A program made the position numbers and the translations under genes. Below, piece after piece: positions 34,771 to 43,123 of a stretch of DNA of 64,000 nt (position 1 is the first letter of the stretch; every line of letters starts with the position of its first letter). Origin of the DNA: Sabulicella rubraurantiaca. GTDB lineage: Bacteria > Pseudomonadota > Alphaproteobacteria > Acetobacterales > Acetobacteraceae. The DNA lies in assembly GCF_017355885.1 (NCBI RefSeq), contig NZ_JAFEUU010000010.1, forward strand, positions 79,097 to 143,096. Direction: 5' to 3'. The notes below the pieces were generated by a model. That model had not been told where the DNA came from. It did not search any database and was given only the letters and a program-made list of their open reading frames with translations.

Positions 34771-35574
34771 ATGGACAAGCAAGGCGGCGAATCGCGCCGC
34801 ATCATCCTGCACGATCCCGCCGACTTCGAGGGGATGCGCCGCGCCGGCCGCCTCGCGGCCGAATGCCTGGACATGATCGCCGCCCATGTCCGCCCCGGTG
34901 TCTCGACCGGGGAGCTGGACCGCATCCTGCACGAGTTCATGCTGGCGCATGACGCCGTGCCGGCGACGCTCGGCTACCGCGGCTACACCAAGTCCTCCTG
35001 CATCTCGATCAACCACGTCGTCTGCCACGGCATCCCGGGCGAGCGCGTGCTGGCCGAGGGCGACATCCTCAACATCGACGTGACGCCCCTGCTCGATGGC
35101 TGGTACGGCGACACGAGCCGCATGTTCGTCGCCGGCGAGCCCTCGACCAAGGCGCGGCTGCTGATGGACGTGACCTACGAGGCGATGATGCGCGGCATCG
35201 CCGCCGCCAAGCCGGGCAACACCTTCGGCGACATCGGCCACGCCATCCAGAGCTATGCGGAGCGGCACCGCTTCTCGATCGTGCGGGATTTCTGCGGCCA
35301 CGGCATCGGCCGCACCTTCCACGCGCCACCCAATGTGCTGCATTTCGGCCGCCCCGGCGAAGGGCCAGAGCTGAAGCCCGGCATGTTCTTCACCATCGAG
35401 CCGATGGTGAATGCCGGCCGCGCCGAGGTGAAGATCCTGGACGATGGCTGGACGGCCGTGACGCGCGACCGCTCGCTCTCCGCCCAGTTCGAGCACATGG
35501 TCGGCATCACCGAGACGGGCTGCGAGATCTTCACCCTCAGCCCCGCCGGGCTGCACAAGCCGCCCTACGCGTGA
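34771..35574 (+). CDS. map: Type I methionine aminopeptidase
   Basis: This cytosolic metalloenzyme removes the initiator methionine from new proteins. The 267-residue product has the five metal ligands in place: the two Asp in NIDVTPLLDGWYGDTSRM, His in GHGIGRTFH, Glu in TIEPMV and Glu in QFEHMVG. The substrate-binding His is in INHVVCHG. In-frame ATG codons at 34696 and 34750 would give longer N-termini; 34771 was chosen because homology starts near there, though no clear ribosome-binding site distinguishes them. Confidence 0.96.
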   Translation: MDKQGGESRRIILHDPADFEGMRRAGRLAAECLDMIAAHVRPGVSTGELDRILHEFMLAHDAVPATLGYRGYTKSSCISINHVVCHGIPGERVLAEGDILNIDVTPLLDGWYGDTSRMFVAGEPSTKARLLMDVTYEAMMRGIAAAKPGNTFGDIGHAIQSYAERHRFSIVRDFCGHGIGRTFHAPPNVLHFGRPGEGPELKPGMFFTIEPMVNAGRAEVKILDDGWTAVTRDRSLSAQFEHMVGITETGCEIFTLSPAGLHKPPYA

Positions 35575-35653
35575 GCGCAGGCGCCCCCGCCGCCCCGGAC
35601 TGGCCGAGGCGGGCGGGCTGTTCGGCCTGACGGACGAGGCCGCCGCCCCCGCC

Positions 35654-36331
35654 GTGCCGGGCGCCGAGGGGCAGTGGGCGCGGATGCGGCAGAAGCTGCT
35701 GGAGGCGGGACCCGCTGCCCTGCTCGACCACGAGCTGGACGAGATGGTGCTTTTCCTGGCCCTGCCCCGCCGTGACACCAAGCCCATCGCCAGCGCCCTG
35801 CTGGCGCGGTTCGGCGGCTTCGCCGAGGCCATCGCCGCCCCCAATTCGGAACTGCGCGAGGTGGAAGGGCTGGGCGAGGCCGGGGTCGCTGCGCTGCGCA
35901 CCGTCCAGGCCGCGGCGCTGCGCCTGTCCGAGCGGCAGCTGCGCGACGCGCCCGTGCTCCATAACTGGGACCGGCTGCTGGACTACCTGACCGCCGCCTT
36001 GTCGCGCGAGCGTGTCGAGCAGTTCCGTGTCCTGTTCCTGGATGCCCGCAACCGCCTCCTCGCCGACGAGGTGCTGGGGACCGGCACGGTGAACCACGCG
36101 CCGGTCTATCCGCGCGAGATCATGCGCCGCGCCATCGCCCTGCACGCCACGGCGCTGATCCTGGTGCACAACCGCCCGAGCGGCGACCTCACCCCCTCCC
36201 GGGCCGATATCGAGATGACGCGGGAGGTGGCCGAGGCGGCGCGCATAATGGGCATCGCGCTGCACGACCATCTCATCATCGGGCGGGGCGGGCATTGCTC
36301 GCTCCGCAAGGCAGGGCTGCTGGCGGGCTAA
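35654..36331 (+). CDS. radC: RadC/JAB-domain protein with altered JAMM motif
   Basis: This 225-residue protein has an N-terminal helix-hairpin-helix-like part (EVEGLGEAGVAALR) and a C-terminal JAB domain with FLDARNRLLADEVLGTGT and VYPREIMRRA. The usual HNHPSGDPTPS metal motif reads HNRPSGDLTPS, so one zinc-binding His is replaced by Arg174; His172 and Asp185 remain. GTG 35654 gives a normal RadC length. However, the frame continues upstream as PRRPGLAEAGGLFGLTDEA, and a GTG at 35571 overlapping the map stop would join it if the C5 run at 35583-35587 had one more base. No conventional start lies in that upstream extension. Confidence 0.82.
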   Translation: MPGAEGQWARMRQKLLEAGPAALLDHELDEMVLFLALPRRDTKPIASALLARFGGFAEAIAAPNSELREVEGLGEAGVAALRTVQAAALRLSERQLRDAPVLHNWDRLLDYLTAALSRERVEQFRVLFLDARNRLLADEVLGTGTVNHAPVYPREIMRRAIALHATALILVHNRPSGDLTPSRADIEMTREVAEAARIMGIALHDHLIIGRGGHCSLRKAGLLAG

Positions 36332-36342
36332 GCCGCGCCCGC

Positions 36343-36900
36343 TCAGCGCCGCAGCGAAAGGGCGAGGTCGCGCAGGAAGGCTTCGGCATCCGCCACGGGT
36401 GGGTCGCGACGCGGCATGGAGACGCGGGCGCGCACCATCTGCCCGGCGACCGCGCCGACGCAGGCCTTGCCCTGGACCGGCTGCCGCCCATAGGCGCCTT
36501 CCAGCTCGGCGCAGCGGAACAGCCCGGCCTGCTCCGTCTCACGCACCACGCGCAGGCGACGATGTGCACCGCCACCGCGCGTCACATCCTCGGTCCAGCG
36601 GTGGAACTCCGCCTCCACTTCCGGCGCGCGGAAGCCGTCGAGCAGCGGGGCATCGGGGCGCAGCACCTGCACCACCGCGGCGGCACGGTTGCCCGGCGTC
36701 GCATAGGCCACCTCCTGTCCCGGGCGCGGCGCGGAGATCACCGCCGTGCCGCCGCGCGAGAAGCCGGACAGGCTTTCGGGCAGGCGGCTTGCGAGGACTT
36801 CCGGCGTGGCAGCGGGCGGCGCGGCAGGCGGCGCCTCCTCGGGCGCCGTACAGGCGGCGAGGAGGAGTGTGATGCCGAGCGCCAGCCCGCGCGCGGTCAA
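36343..36900 (-). CDS. Hypothetical lipoprotein
   Basis: This 185-residue lipoprotein has signal TARGLALGITLLLAAC with lipobox LAAC, then a Pro/Ala-rich linker (APEEAPPAAPPAA). The globular part contains GFSRGGTAVISAPRPGQEVAY and two Cys residues (FRCAELEG, GKACVGAV) that may form a disulfide. The start is TTG at 36900, whose TTGA overlaps the terC stop; without it the signal peptide would be lost. I know no family. Co-translation with a TerC-type transporter suggests an envelope role. Confidence 0.75.
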   Translation of the reverse strand: MTARGLALGITLLLAACTAPEEAPPAAPPAATPEVLASRLPESLSGFSRGGTAVISAPRPGQEVAYATPGNRAAAVVQVLRPDAPLLDGFRAPEVEAEFHRWTEDVTRGGGAHRRLRVVRETEQAGLFRCAELEGAYGRQPVQGKACVGAVAGQMVRARVSMPRRDPPVADAEAFLRDLALSLRR

Positions 36901-37520
36901 TGCCCGGGCGCCTCGGGCAGCGGCAGACCCAGGGCGAGGTGACCGTTGGCGATCAGGATTCCTTCCCACAGCAACTCCAATCCGATCCATGCAATCAGGG
37001 CCACGCCGATGTAGGCGATGACGCGGAACCGGTCGAGAAGGCGGGCGAGCCATCCGCCCAGCACGCCCATCATGACGATGGACACGCCGAGGCCGAGCGC
37101 CAGCAGCGCGAAGTTGGAACGCGCGACGGCGGCGACGGCCAGCACGTTGTCCAGGCTCATCGAGACATCGGCGATGATGATCTGCCACAGCGCGGCGACC
37201 AGGGTCTTGCGGTCCCCGCCGCCCTCCATCTCTCCGGCCCCCGCCACGAGCTCATGCAGGAAGGAACTGGCGATCCACAGCAGCGCGGCGCCGCCCGCAA
37301 TGTCCACCCACCACAGCGCCAGCAGGAAGGACGCGAAGACCGAGAAGGCGATCCGCAGCAAGGCGGCGGCGGTGATGCCGAACAGCACGGCGCGGTTGCG
37401 CTGCGCCTCGGGCAGGCCGGCGGCAGCGAGGCCGATGACCACGGCGTTGTCGCCGGACAGGATGATGTTGAGCCACATGATCTGGGCCAGGCCCGGCAGG
37501 GCACTGCCGATCGCTTCCAT
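36897..37520 (-). CDS. TerC/YjbE-family integral membrane protein (copy 1)
   Basis: This 207-residue protein has about seven transmembrane helices with the TerC-family acidic motifs LNIILSGDNAVVIGL in helix 1 and ADVSMSLDNVLAVAA in the second half. Related proteins export manganese or help load metal into exported proteins; the ion here is inferred. A second paralogue lies upstream on the same strand after 263 bases that contain a long hairpin. The lipoprotein gene overlaps its stop. Confidence 0.88.
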   Translation of the reverse strand: MEAIGSALPGLAQIMWLNIILSGDNAVVIGLAAAGLPEAQRNRAVLFGITAAALLRIAFSVFASFLLALWWVDIAGGAALLWIASSFLHELVAGAGEMEGGGDRKTLVAALWQIIIADVSMSLDNVLAVAAVARSNFALLALGLGVSIVMMGVLGGWLARLLDRFRVIAYIGVALIAWIGLELLWEGILIANGHLALGLPLPEAPGH

Positions 37521-37556
37521 TCACGCTCTCCGTGGAAGAGAGGGCGTGCGAATGCG

Positions 37557-37588
37557 CAGCCCTTCCCGGCCGAGTGGCCGGAGGGCTG
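37557..37588 (-). promoter_or_regulatory. Hairpin in the leader of terC copy 1 (terminator of copy 2 or leader element)
   Basis: The minus strand folds as CAGCCCT-CCGGCC, a four-base loop, GGCCGG, a small bulge and AGGGCTG. It is 36 bases before the terC copy 1 ATG and about 200 bases after the copy 2 stop. Position fits either a terminator or a cis-regulatory leader. The conserved GGGGAGTAG core of the manganese riboswitch is not present. Confidence 0.45.
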
Positions 37589-37783
37589 AAGCTAGGCCCA
37601 TGCCTGGGCGAAGTCCTGTTCGGAGGGTGACGCGCGGCTTAACGAAGGGAGAGGCCCTGCATGGCGCTTCCGTCACGTGCCGCGGCCGAAGGCGGGGCCG
37701 CAGAGCGGCCCTCGCAAGTGTCACAGCCGCACCGGCAGCCTGCCTGGAATGGCGGGGCCGCCGAGGCAGCCCCGCGCCCGGCC

Positions 37784-38632
37784 TCACTGGGCCGGGGGCA
37801 CCATGGCCGGCTGCATCGTGGCCGGCGTCGGCTGGACGTGGTTCAGAGGGGTCGGCACTTCCTCGTCGTGGTGGCGGGTGGCGGAGGAAACCGCCTTCAC
37901 CGCCAGCGTCGCAATGGCGGAGAGCACGATCACCTGCAGCACCGTCGCCCCGGCCCAGATATAGGGCGGGAAGACGCCCGGCAGGGCCAGGTAGCCCATG
38001 GGCAGCAGCAGGAAGGCATAGGAACCGGGAACCCGCTCCGCCACCTCGGACGTGCCCTCGTAGATCATGGCGCCCGCGACATAGAGGATGATCAGCAGAC
38101 CGACCCAGGCGATCCAGCGGTGCTTGTTCAGCAGCTTGGCGATGAAGCTCGCGGCCACGCCCATCAGCACCACCGAGATGGCGAGGCCGACGATCAGCAC
38201 ATAGGGGTGGTCCTTCGCCGCGCCGGCCACGGCCAGCACGTTGTCGAGGCTCATGGAGACGTCGGCGATCAGGATCTGGGTGATGGCCTGGCGCAGCGAC
38301 TTGCGGGGCGCGCGGCTCTCCGCCTCGGCCACCGCGGCGTCGGGATCGCCGTCGTGCCCGCCCTCGCGCAGCTCGCGATACATCTTCCAGCACACCCAGA
38401 GCAGCAGCAGCCCGCCCGCCAGCAGGATGCCGACCACGGACATGAGCTGGACGGTGATGCTGGCGAAGGCGATGCGCATCACGGTGGCGGCGCCGATGCC
38501 CCACAGGATCGCGGTACGGCGTTGCTCCACCGGCAGGCCTGCCGCGGCCATGCCGACCACGATCGCGTTATCGCCTGCGAGGACGATGTCGATCAGCAGC
38601 ACCTGGAAAAGTGGGACGAGCCATTCCGGCAT
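37784..38632 (-). CDS. TerC/YjbE-family integral membrane protein (copy 2)
   Basis: This 282-residue membrane protein has the same two acidic motifs as copy 1 (LIDIVLAGDNAIVVGM and ADVSMSLDNVLAVAG), a charged cytoplasmic loop (EGGHDGDPDAAVAEAESRAPRK begins near residue 95) and two extra C-terminal helices followed by a Pro/Thr-rich tail. ATG 38632 is preceded by GGAAGG; the longer frame upstream lacks homology. It is a diverged tandem paralogue rather than a recent duplicate. Metal export or metallation of exported proteins is inferred from family. Confidence 0.88.
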   Translation of the reverse strand: MPEWLVPLFQVLLIDIVLAGDNAIVVGMAAAGLPVEQRRTAILWGIGAATVMRIAFASITVQLMSVVGILLAGGLLLLWVCWKMYRELREGGHDGDPDAAVAEAESRAPRKSLRQAITQILIADVSMSLDNVLAVAGAAKDHPYVLIVGLAISVVLMGVAASFIAKLLNKHRWIAWVGLLIILYVAGAMIYEGTSEVAERVPGSYAFLLLPMGYLALPGVFPPYIWAGATVLQVIVLSAIATLAVKAVSSATRHHDEEVPTPLNHVQPTPATMQPAMVPPAQ

Positions 38633-38792
38633 GGCGGACCTTCCACATGAATTTCTTGTAATGCCAAACTGCGCCGCAGATGGCCGTTTGCTCATGAACG
38701 ATTTGGCGTTGCGCGTCAAAGCCCGCTTGCTCTCAGGCGTTACAGGGGCGAAAGGGGCGGCCTGATCTTTCACTCCCTGTCCGAGGCCGCCC

Positions 38793-40130
38793 ATGGTTCC
38801 CCGCTACACGCGCCCGCAAATGGCCGAGATCTGGTCGCCCGAGGCGCGCTATCGTATCTGGTTCGAGATCGAGGCCCTGGCGGCCGAGGCCATGGCCGAA
38901 CTCGGCACCATTCCCGCCGAGGCGGCGAAGGCCATCCGCGAGGGCGGAACCCGCAAGACCGCGAACATCACCGCGGCCGACGTCGAGCGAATCGACGAGA
39001 TCGAGCGGGTGACGCGCCATGACGTGATCGCCTTCCTCACCTGGCTGGGCGAGGGGATCGGCGAGCACGCGCGCTACATGCACCAGGGCATGACCTCCAG
39101 CGACGTGCTCGACACCTGCCTTGCCGTGCAGATGACCCGCGCGGCGGACCTGCTGATCGCGGATGTCGAGGCGGTGATGGCGGCGCTGCGCACCCGCGCG
39201 CTGGAGCACAAATACACCCCGACCATCGGCCGCTCCCACGGCATCCATGCCGAGCCGACCACCTTCGGCCTCAAGCTGGCCGGACATTACGTGGAATTCG
39301 GACGCAACCTCGAGCGGCTGAAGGCCGCGCGGGCCGAGGTCGCGACCTGCGCCATCTCCGGCCCCGTCGGCACCTTCGCCAGCGTGGACCCGCGCGTCGA
39401 GGCGCATGTGGCGGAGCATCTCGGCCTCACGGTGGAGCCTGTCTCCACCCAGGTCATTCCGCGCGACCGCCATGCTGCCTTCTTCTGCGCCCTCGCCGTG
39501 GTGGCGGGCGCCGTGGAGCGGCTGGCCACGGAAGTGCGCCACCTCCAGCGCTCCGAGGTGCGGGAGGCGGAAGAATTCTTCCACGCCGGGCAGAAGGGCA
39601 GCAGCGCGATGCCCCACAAGCGCAACCCGGTGCTGAGCGAGAACCTGACCGGCCTAGCCCGCCTCGTGCGCGGCTATGCGTTCCCGGCGCTGGAGAACAT
39701 CACCCTCTGGCACGAGCGCGACATCAGCCATTCCTCCGTGGAGCGGGTGATCGGCCCCGACGCCACCATCGCCCTCGACTTCGCCCTGATGCGCCTCGCC
39801 GGCATGGTGGAGAAGTTGACCATCTATCCGGAGCGGATGGGGGAGAACCTCGAATCGCTCGGCGGTGTCGTCCACTCCCAGAAGGTTCTGCTGGCCCTCA
39901 CCCAGGCCGGGCTGTCGCGCGAGAACTCCTACGCCGCCGTGCAGAAGGCAGCGATGGAGACGTGGCTCGGCCTCGGCAAGGCGGACTCGCGCCGCTTCGC
40001 CGAGAACCTGCTGGCCGTGCCGGAGGTGGCGGGACACATGGACGCCGCAGCACTGTCGGCGGCGATGGACCCGCAGCGGGATTTCCGGCACGTTGATACG
40101 GTCTTCGCGCGCGTCTTCGGAACACCCTGA
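38793..40130 (+). CDS. purB: Adenylosuccinate lyase
   Basis: This cytosolic enzyme catalyses two steps of purine synthesis: fumarate release from SAICAR and from adenylosuccinate. The 445-residue product has the superfamily signature GSSAMPHKRNPV with the catalytic Ser in the flexible loop, the TSSDVLDTCLAVQ segment and the IGRSHGIHAEP His region. It opens a plus-strand series that continues, after two unrelated small genes, with purC, purS, purQ and purL. Confidence 0.97.
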   Translation: MVPRYTRPQMAEIWSPEARYRIWFEIEALAAEAMAELGTIPAEAAKAIREGGTRKTANITAADVERIDEIERVTRHDVIAFLTWLGEGIGEHARYMHQGMTSSDVLDTCLAVQMTRAADLLIADVEAVMAALRTRALEHKYTPTIGRSHGIHAEPTTFGLKLAGHYVEFGRNLERLKAARAEVATCAISGPVGTFASVDPRVEAHVAEHLGLTVEPVSTQVIPRDRHAAFFCALAVVAGAVERLATEVRHLQRSEVREAEEFFHAGQKGSSAMPHKRNPVLSENLTGLARLVRGYAFPALENITLWHERDISHSSVERVIGPDATIALDFALMRLAGMVEKLTIYPERMGENLESLGGVVHSQKVLLALTQAGLSRENSYAAVQKAAMETWLGLGKADSRRFAENLLAVPEVAGHMDAAALSAAMDPQRDFRHVDTVFARVFGTP

Positions 40131-40193
40131 AGACGCCACGATTCCGCCACGCCGTCGTTATTCTATTCAGAACGAACCAACAGGAGCCGTGCC

Positions 40194-40487
40194 ATGCGAC
40201 CCCTTCGCACCATGATCCTTGCGGGGCTCGGCGCGATGCTCGCGGCCGGCGCCCAGGCACAAAGCATTACCTTCGGCTTCGGGCCGTCCTATGTCGCCCC
40301 GCCGCCGCCGGTCTACTACGCGCCCCCGCCGCCGCCGGTCTACTACGTGCCGCCGCGCCCTGTTTACGTGCCGCCGCCCCCGCCGGTCTATTACGCGCCG
40401 CCGCGCTACTACGGGCCGCGCTACTACCCGCCGCCGCACCGTCATCGTGGCCCGCCGCCGGGGCATTGGCGCCACCGCCACTGGTAG
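40194..40487 (+). CDS. Proline/tyrosine-rich exported small protein
   Basis: This 97-residue protein has a cleavable signal (LRTMILAGLGAMLAAGAQAQ) and a mature part made of PPPPVYYAPP-type repeats ending in a His/Arg-rich tail (PPPHRHRGPPPGHWRHRHW). It is low complexity, so family assignment is unsafe. Similar Pro/Tyr-rich envelope proteins are common in alphaproteobacteria. An AACAGGAG ribosome-binding site supports ATG 40194. Localisation in the periplasm or outer surface is inferred. Confidence 0.75.
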   Translation: MRPLRTMILAGLGAMLAAGAQAQSITFGFGPSYVAPPPPVYYAPPPPPVYYVPPRPVYVPPPPPVYYAPPRYYGPRYYPPPHRHRGPPPGHWRHRHW

Positions 40488-40494
40488 CCGCCTT

Positions 40495-40518
40495 CCGCCC
40501 CGCGCATGATCGGGGCGG
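40495..40518 (+). terminator. Hairpin directly before the NRDE gene
   Basis: CCGCCCCG and CGGGGCGG form a perfect eight-base-pair stem with an eight-base loop. It follows the Pro/Tyr-rich gene stop by seven bases and ends at the base before the NRDE ATG, so it could end transcription or occlude translation initiation. Confidence 0.5.
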
Positions 40519-41286
40519 ATGTGCACTGTGATTCTCTGGCGCGGCGAGGGGCGATGCTGCCTCGCCGCCAATCGCGATGAAAGGCTGGACCGCGCCTGGG
40601 ATCCGCCCGGCCCCTTCTGGCCGGGCATCATCGGCGGACGTGACCGCAGCGCCGGTGGAACCTGGCTGGCGATGAACCGGCACGGCGTCGTGGCCTCGGT
40701 GCTGAACCGGCCCGGCACGCTGGGTCCGGCCGCCGGCAAGCGTTCGCGCGGGGAATTGCCCATCCTGGCCCTCGGGGCCTTGACCGCTGCCGATGCCGCC
40801 GCCCGCATCGCCGCGCTGCCCGCCGCGGAGTGGCGCCCCTTTCACATGGTCATCGCCGATGCCCGGGAAGCCTTCTTCCTGTGTGGCCTGGGCATGGGTA
40901 CGGCCGAGGCCATCCCGCTGCCGGAGGGCGTGTCCATGGTGACGGCGCACCCGCCCAATGACCGCGCTTCACCCCGGACCGCGCGCCACCTCCCCCGCTT
41001 CCGGGCCGCGGCGCCGCCCCGCCTGGGCGACTGGGGGGCTTGGCCCATCCTGCTCGCCGATTCGGAGGGTGCGGCGGCAGAAGCGTTGAACGTTCCGCCC
41101 CTCGGCGGCTTCGGCACGGTCTGCGCCTCGTTGGTGGCGCTGGAGCGGGATGGGCAGGAATGGCTCTTCGCCCCTGGCCCTCCGGACCGCGCCGCCTTCG
41201 CGCCCGTCCCGCTCGACCAAGGCCACGCCGGTCAGCCATGCGTGGCACGCGGGGTGGAAGCTGCTATACCGCGCCCGAGTTTCTGA
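40519..41286 (+). CDS. NRDE (TANGO2-like) family protein
   Basis: This 255-residue protein of the NRDE/DUF833 family starts MCTVILW, with Cys2 as the conserved second residue, and carries [21 protein letters not shown] and [10 protein letters not shown]. The eukaryotic TANGO2 branch has been linked to haem or lipid metabolism, but the bacterial activity is not established. It has no recognisable ribosome-binding site because a hairpin abuts its start codon. The purC gene begins 11 bases after its stop. Confidence 0.88.
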   Translation: MCTVILWRGEGRCCLAANRDERLDRAWDPPGPFWPGIIGGRDRSAGGTWLAMNRHGVVASVLNRPGTLGPAAGKRSRGELPILALGALTAADAAARIAALPAAEWRPFHMVIADAREAFFLCGLGMGTAEAIPLPEGVSMVTAHPPNDRASPRTARHLPRFRAAAPPRLGDWGAWPILLADSEGAAAEALNVPPLGGFGTVCASLVALERDGQEWLFAPGPPDRAAFAPVPLDQGHAGQPCVARGVEAAIPRPSF

Positions 41287-41297
41287 GAGGTTTTCCC

Positions 41298-42062
41298 ATG
41301 GCGCGTCGCCGGCAGCTCTACGAGGGCAAGGCCAAGATCCTGTTCGAAGGCCCCGAGCCCGGCACCATCGTCCAGTATTTCAAGGACGACGCCACGGCCT
41401 TCAATGCCCAGAAGAAGGGCACCATCACGGGCAAGGGCGTGCTCAACAACCGCATCAGCGAATACCTGATGCAACGCCTGACCGAGATCGGCATCCCCAA
41501 CCACTTCATTCGCCGGCTGAACATGCGCGAGCAGCTGGTGCGGGAGGTGGAGATCATCCCGCTCGAGGTGGTGGTGCGCAACGTCGCCGCCGGCTCGCTG
41601 GCGACGCGGCTGGGCATCCAGGAAGGGACGCGGCTGCCGCGCTCCATCATCGAATACTACTACAAGAACGACGCCCTCCAGGACCCGATGGTCAGCGAGG
41701 AGCACATCACCGCCTTCGGCTGGGCCTCGACGCACGACCTGGACGACATCGTCCAGCTGACGCTGCGCGTGAACGACTTCCTCACCGGCCTGTTGCTGGG
41801 CGTCGGCATCACGCTGGTGGACTTCAAGCTGGAGTTCGGCCGGCTGTGGGAGAATGACGAGATGCGCATCGTCCTGGCCGACGAGATCAGCCCGGATAAT
41901 TGCCGCCTCTGGGATCTCAAGACCGGCGAGAAGATGGACAAGGACCGCTTCCGCCGCGACCTCGGCAAGGTCGAGGAAGGCTACCAGGAGGTCGCCCGCC
42001 GCCTCGGCATCCTGCCCGAGGCCGGGGTGCGCGACATGAAGGGGCCGGAGGTGATGCAGTGA
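41298..42062 (+). CDS. purC: SAICAR synthase
   Basis: PurC condenses CAIR with aspartate in purine synthesis. The 254-residue product has the start [16 protein letters not shown], the ATP-binding [14 protein letters not shown], the [15 protein letters not shown] motif, and the metal-binding [10 protein letters not shown] and [12 protein letters not shown] segments. GAGAGG precedes ATG 41298. Its TGA overlaps the GTG start of purS (GTGA). It leads the purCSQL group. Confidence 0.98.
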   Translation: MARRRQLYEGKAKILFEGPEPGTIVQYFKDDATAFNAQKKGTITGKGVLNNRISEYLMQRLTEIGIPNHFIRRLNMREQLVREVEIIPLEVVVRNVAAGSLATRLGIQEGTRLPRSIIEYYYKNDALQDPMVSEEHITAFGWASTHDLDDIVQLTLRVNDFLTGLLLGVGITLVDFKLEFGRLWENDEMRIVLADEISPDNCRLWDLKTGEKMDKDRFRRDLGKVEEGYQEVARRLGILPEAGVRDMKGPEVMQ

Positions 42063-42301
42063 CGAAGCTGAAGGTCACGGTCTTCCCCAAGGCGGGCGTG
42101 CTGGACCCGCAGGGCAAGGCGATCGAGCGCGCGCTCGGCAATCTCGGCTTCGCCGGGGTGGGTGAGGTGCGCGTCGGCAAGGTCATGGTGGTCGAGGTGA
42201 ATGAGGCCGACCCGGCCAAGGCCCGCGCCCTGGGCGAGGACATGGCGCGCCGCCTCCTTGCCAACACCGTGATCGAGAGCTTCACGGTGGAGGCGGCATG
42301 A
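42059..42301 (+). CDS. purS: Phosphoribosylformylglycinamidine synthase subunit PurS
   Basis: PurS is the small dimeric subunit that bridges PurL and PurQ in the FGAM synthase complex. The 80-residue protein reads [20 protein letters not shown] and ends [10 protein letters not shown], as typical. It begins with GTG overlapping the purC stop and its own TGA overlaps the next ATG. That tight coupling continues into a membrane-protein gene rather than into purQ, which is unusual. Confidence 0.95.
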   Translation: MTKLKVTVFPKAGVLDPQGKAIERALGNLGFAGVGEVRVGKVMVVEVNEADPAKARALGEDMARRLLANTVIESFTVEAA

Positions 42302-42561
42302 CCGCGGCCGCGGCGGCGGATGGGTTCCGGCAGCGCTCGCTCCGCGTCTTCATCGCGGTGTCGGTTGCGCTCGTTGTCTGGCGCCTGCTGCTCGCCGTGG
42401 CCTTCCTGCTCTTCGGCCCGCCGCTGGACGTGGCGCCGCAGCACCACACGACGCAGATCTTCTTTGTGCTGAGCAAGGCAGTGCTGGGCGGGCTGTTCTG
42501 GCCCGTCTCGCTCGCCCTGTCCTGGCGCGACCCCGTGGGCTGGCTCTTCTACCCATGGTGA
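42298..42561 (+). CDS. Small hypothetical membrane protein (first of three in the pur operon)
   Basis: This 87-residue protein has two hydrophobic segments (FIAVSVALVVWRLLLAVAFLL and QIFFVLSKAVLGGLFWPVSLAL) and ends in RDPVGWLFYPW. I recognise no family. Its ATG overlaps the purS stop and its end overlaps the next gene by seven bases. The hydrophobic pattern and normal high-GC codon use argue for a real gene. Confidence 0.65.
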   Translation: MTAAAAADGFRQRSLRVFIAVSVALVVWRLLLAVAFLLFGPPLDVAPQHHTTQIFFVLSKAVLGGLFWPVSLALSWRDPVGWLFYPW

Positions 42562-42770
42562 AGCTCTCCCTCCTGCTGATGGTCGTGGCGACGGTGTTCG
42601 TCGCCATGGGGCTGCGCTGGCGGGAGGAGCGGCTGGGCGTCGCGCGGACGCGCGGCCTCGTGGCCGGGGGAAAGGCAAAGCTGAACCGCTGGGTCACGGC
42701 CGCCGCCATCTCGGCCATCGGCACCTCCGTCGCGCTCGGGGTGCTGCACTGGGCGCGGGTGCTGGGGTGA
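42555..42770 (+). CDS. Small hypothetical membrane protein (second of three)
   Basis: This 71-residue protein has two predicted membrane helices (LSLLLMVVATVFVAMGL and WVTAAAISAIGTSVALGVLHW) around a basic loop (RWREERLGVARTRGL). Its start lies inside the end of the first small gene and its stop overlaps the GTG of the third. No family recognised. Confidence 0.6.
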   Translation: MVKLSLLLMVVATVFVAMGLRWREERLGVARTRGLVAGGKAKLNRWVTAAAISAIGTSVALGVLHWARVLG

Positions 42771-43111
42771 CCGGGCTGCAGGCCGGCCTCACCTGGCTGG
42801 AGATCGAGCAACCGCTTTGGCTCGCCCTGGCTTGGCCCCTGCTGATCTCCGGCGTCGCCGTGGCGCTGCTGGCGCTCGGGGCGCTCGTGCTGCCGCCCAG
42901 CTGGCGCAGCGTCTTCCCACCAGGCCCGGCCTTCGTTGCCTGCTTCCTCCTCGCCCCCGTCGTGCTGGTGGCCGGCATCGCTGCCGCCGCCTTGCTGCGC
43001 GACGATGGCGAGCCCAACTTCCCTTCGCTCGAAGCCACCGAGGCCCCACGCCAGGTGGATCCTCGCTGGCGGCATCTCGATCCCCGTCGCCCGCCCCGCG
43101 AGATTCAATAA
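42767..43111 (+). CDS. Small hypothetical membrane protein (third of three)
   Basis: This 114-residue protein starts with GTG overlapping the preceding stop. Three hydrophobic stretches (PLWLALAWPLLISGVAVALL, LLALGALVLPP and FVACFLLAPVVLVAGIAAAAL) are followed by a soluble charged tail (VDPRWRHLDPRRPPREIQ). purQ begins 12 bases later. No family recognised; the three proteins may form one complex. Confidence 0.6.
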   Translation: MTGLQAGLTWLEIEQPLWLALAWPLLISGVAVALLALGALVLPPSWRSVFPPGPAFVACFLLAPVVLVAGIAAAALLRDDGEPNFPSLEATEAPRQVDPRWRHLDPRRPPREIQ

Positions 43112-43123
43112 GGAACCCCGGTC

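Noticed and set aside
37521..37783. Manganese riboswitch (yybP-ykoY) upstream of terC
   Set aside because: The leader has a strong hairpin but not the conserved GGGGAGTAG core, so only an undefined leader element is reported.
40260..40480. Short direct repeats that could suggest a CRISPR array
   Set aside because: They are codon-phased PPPPVYY repeats within a coding frame, without regular unique spacers.
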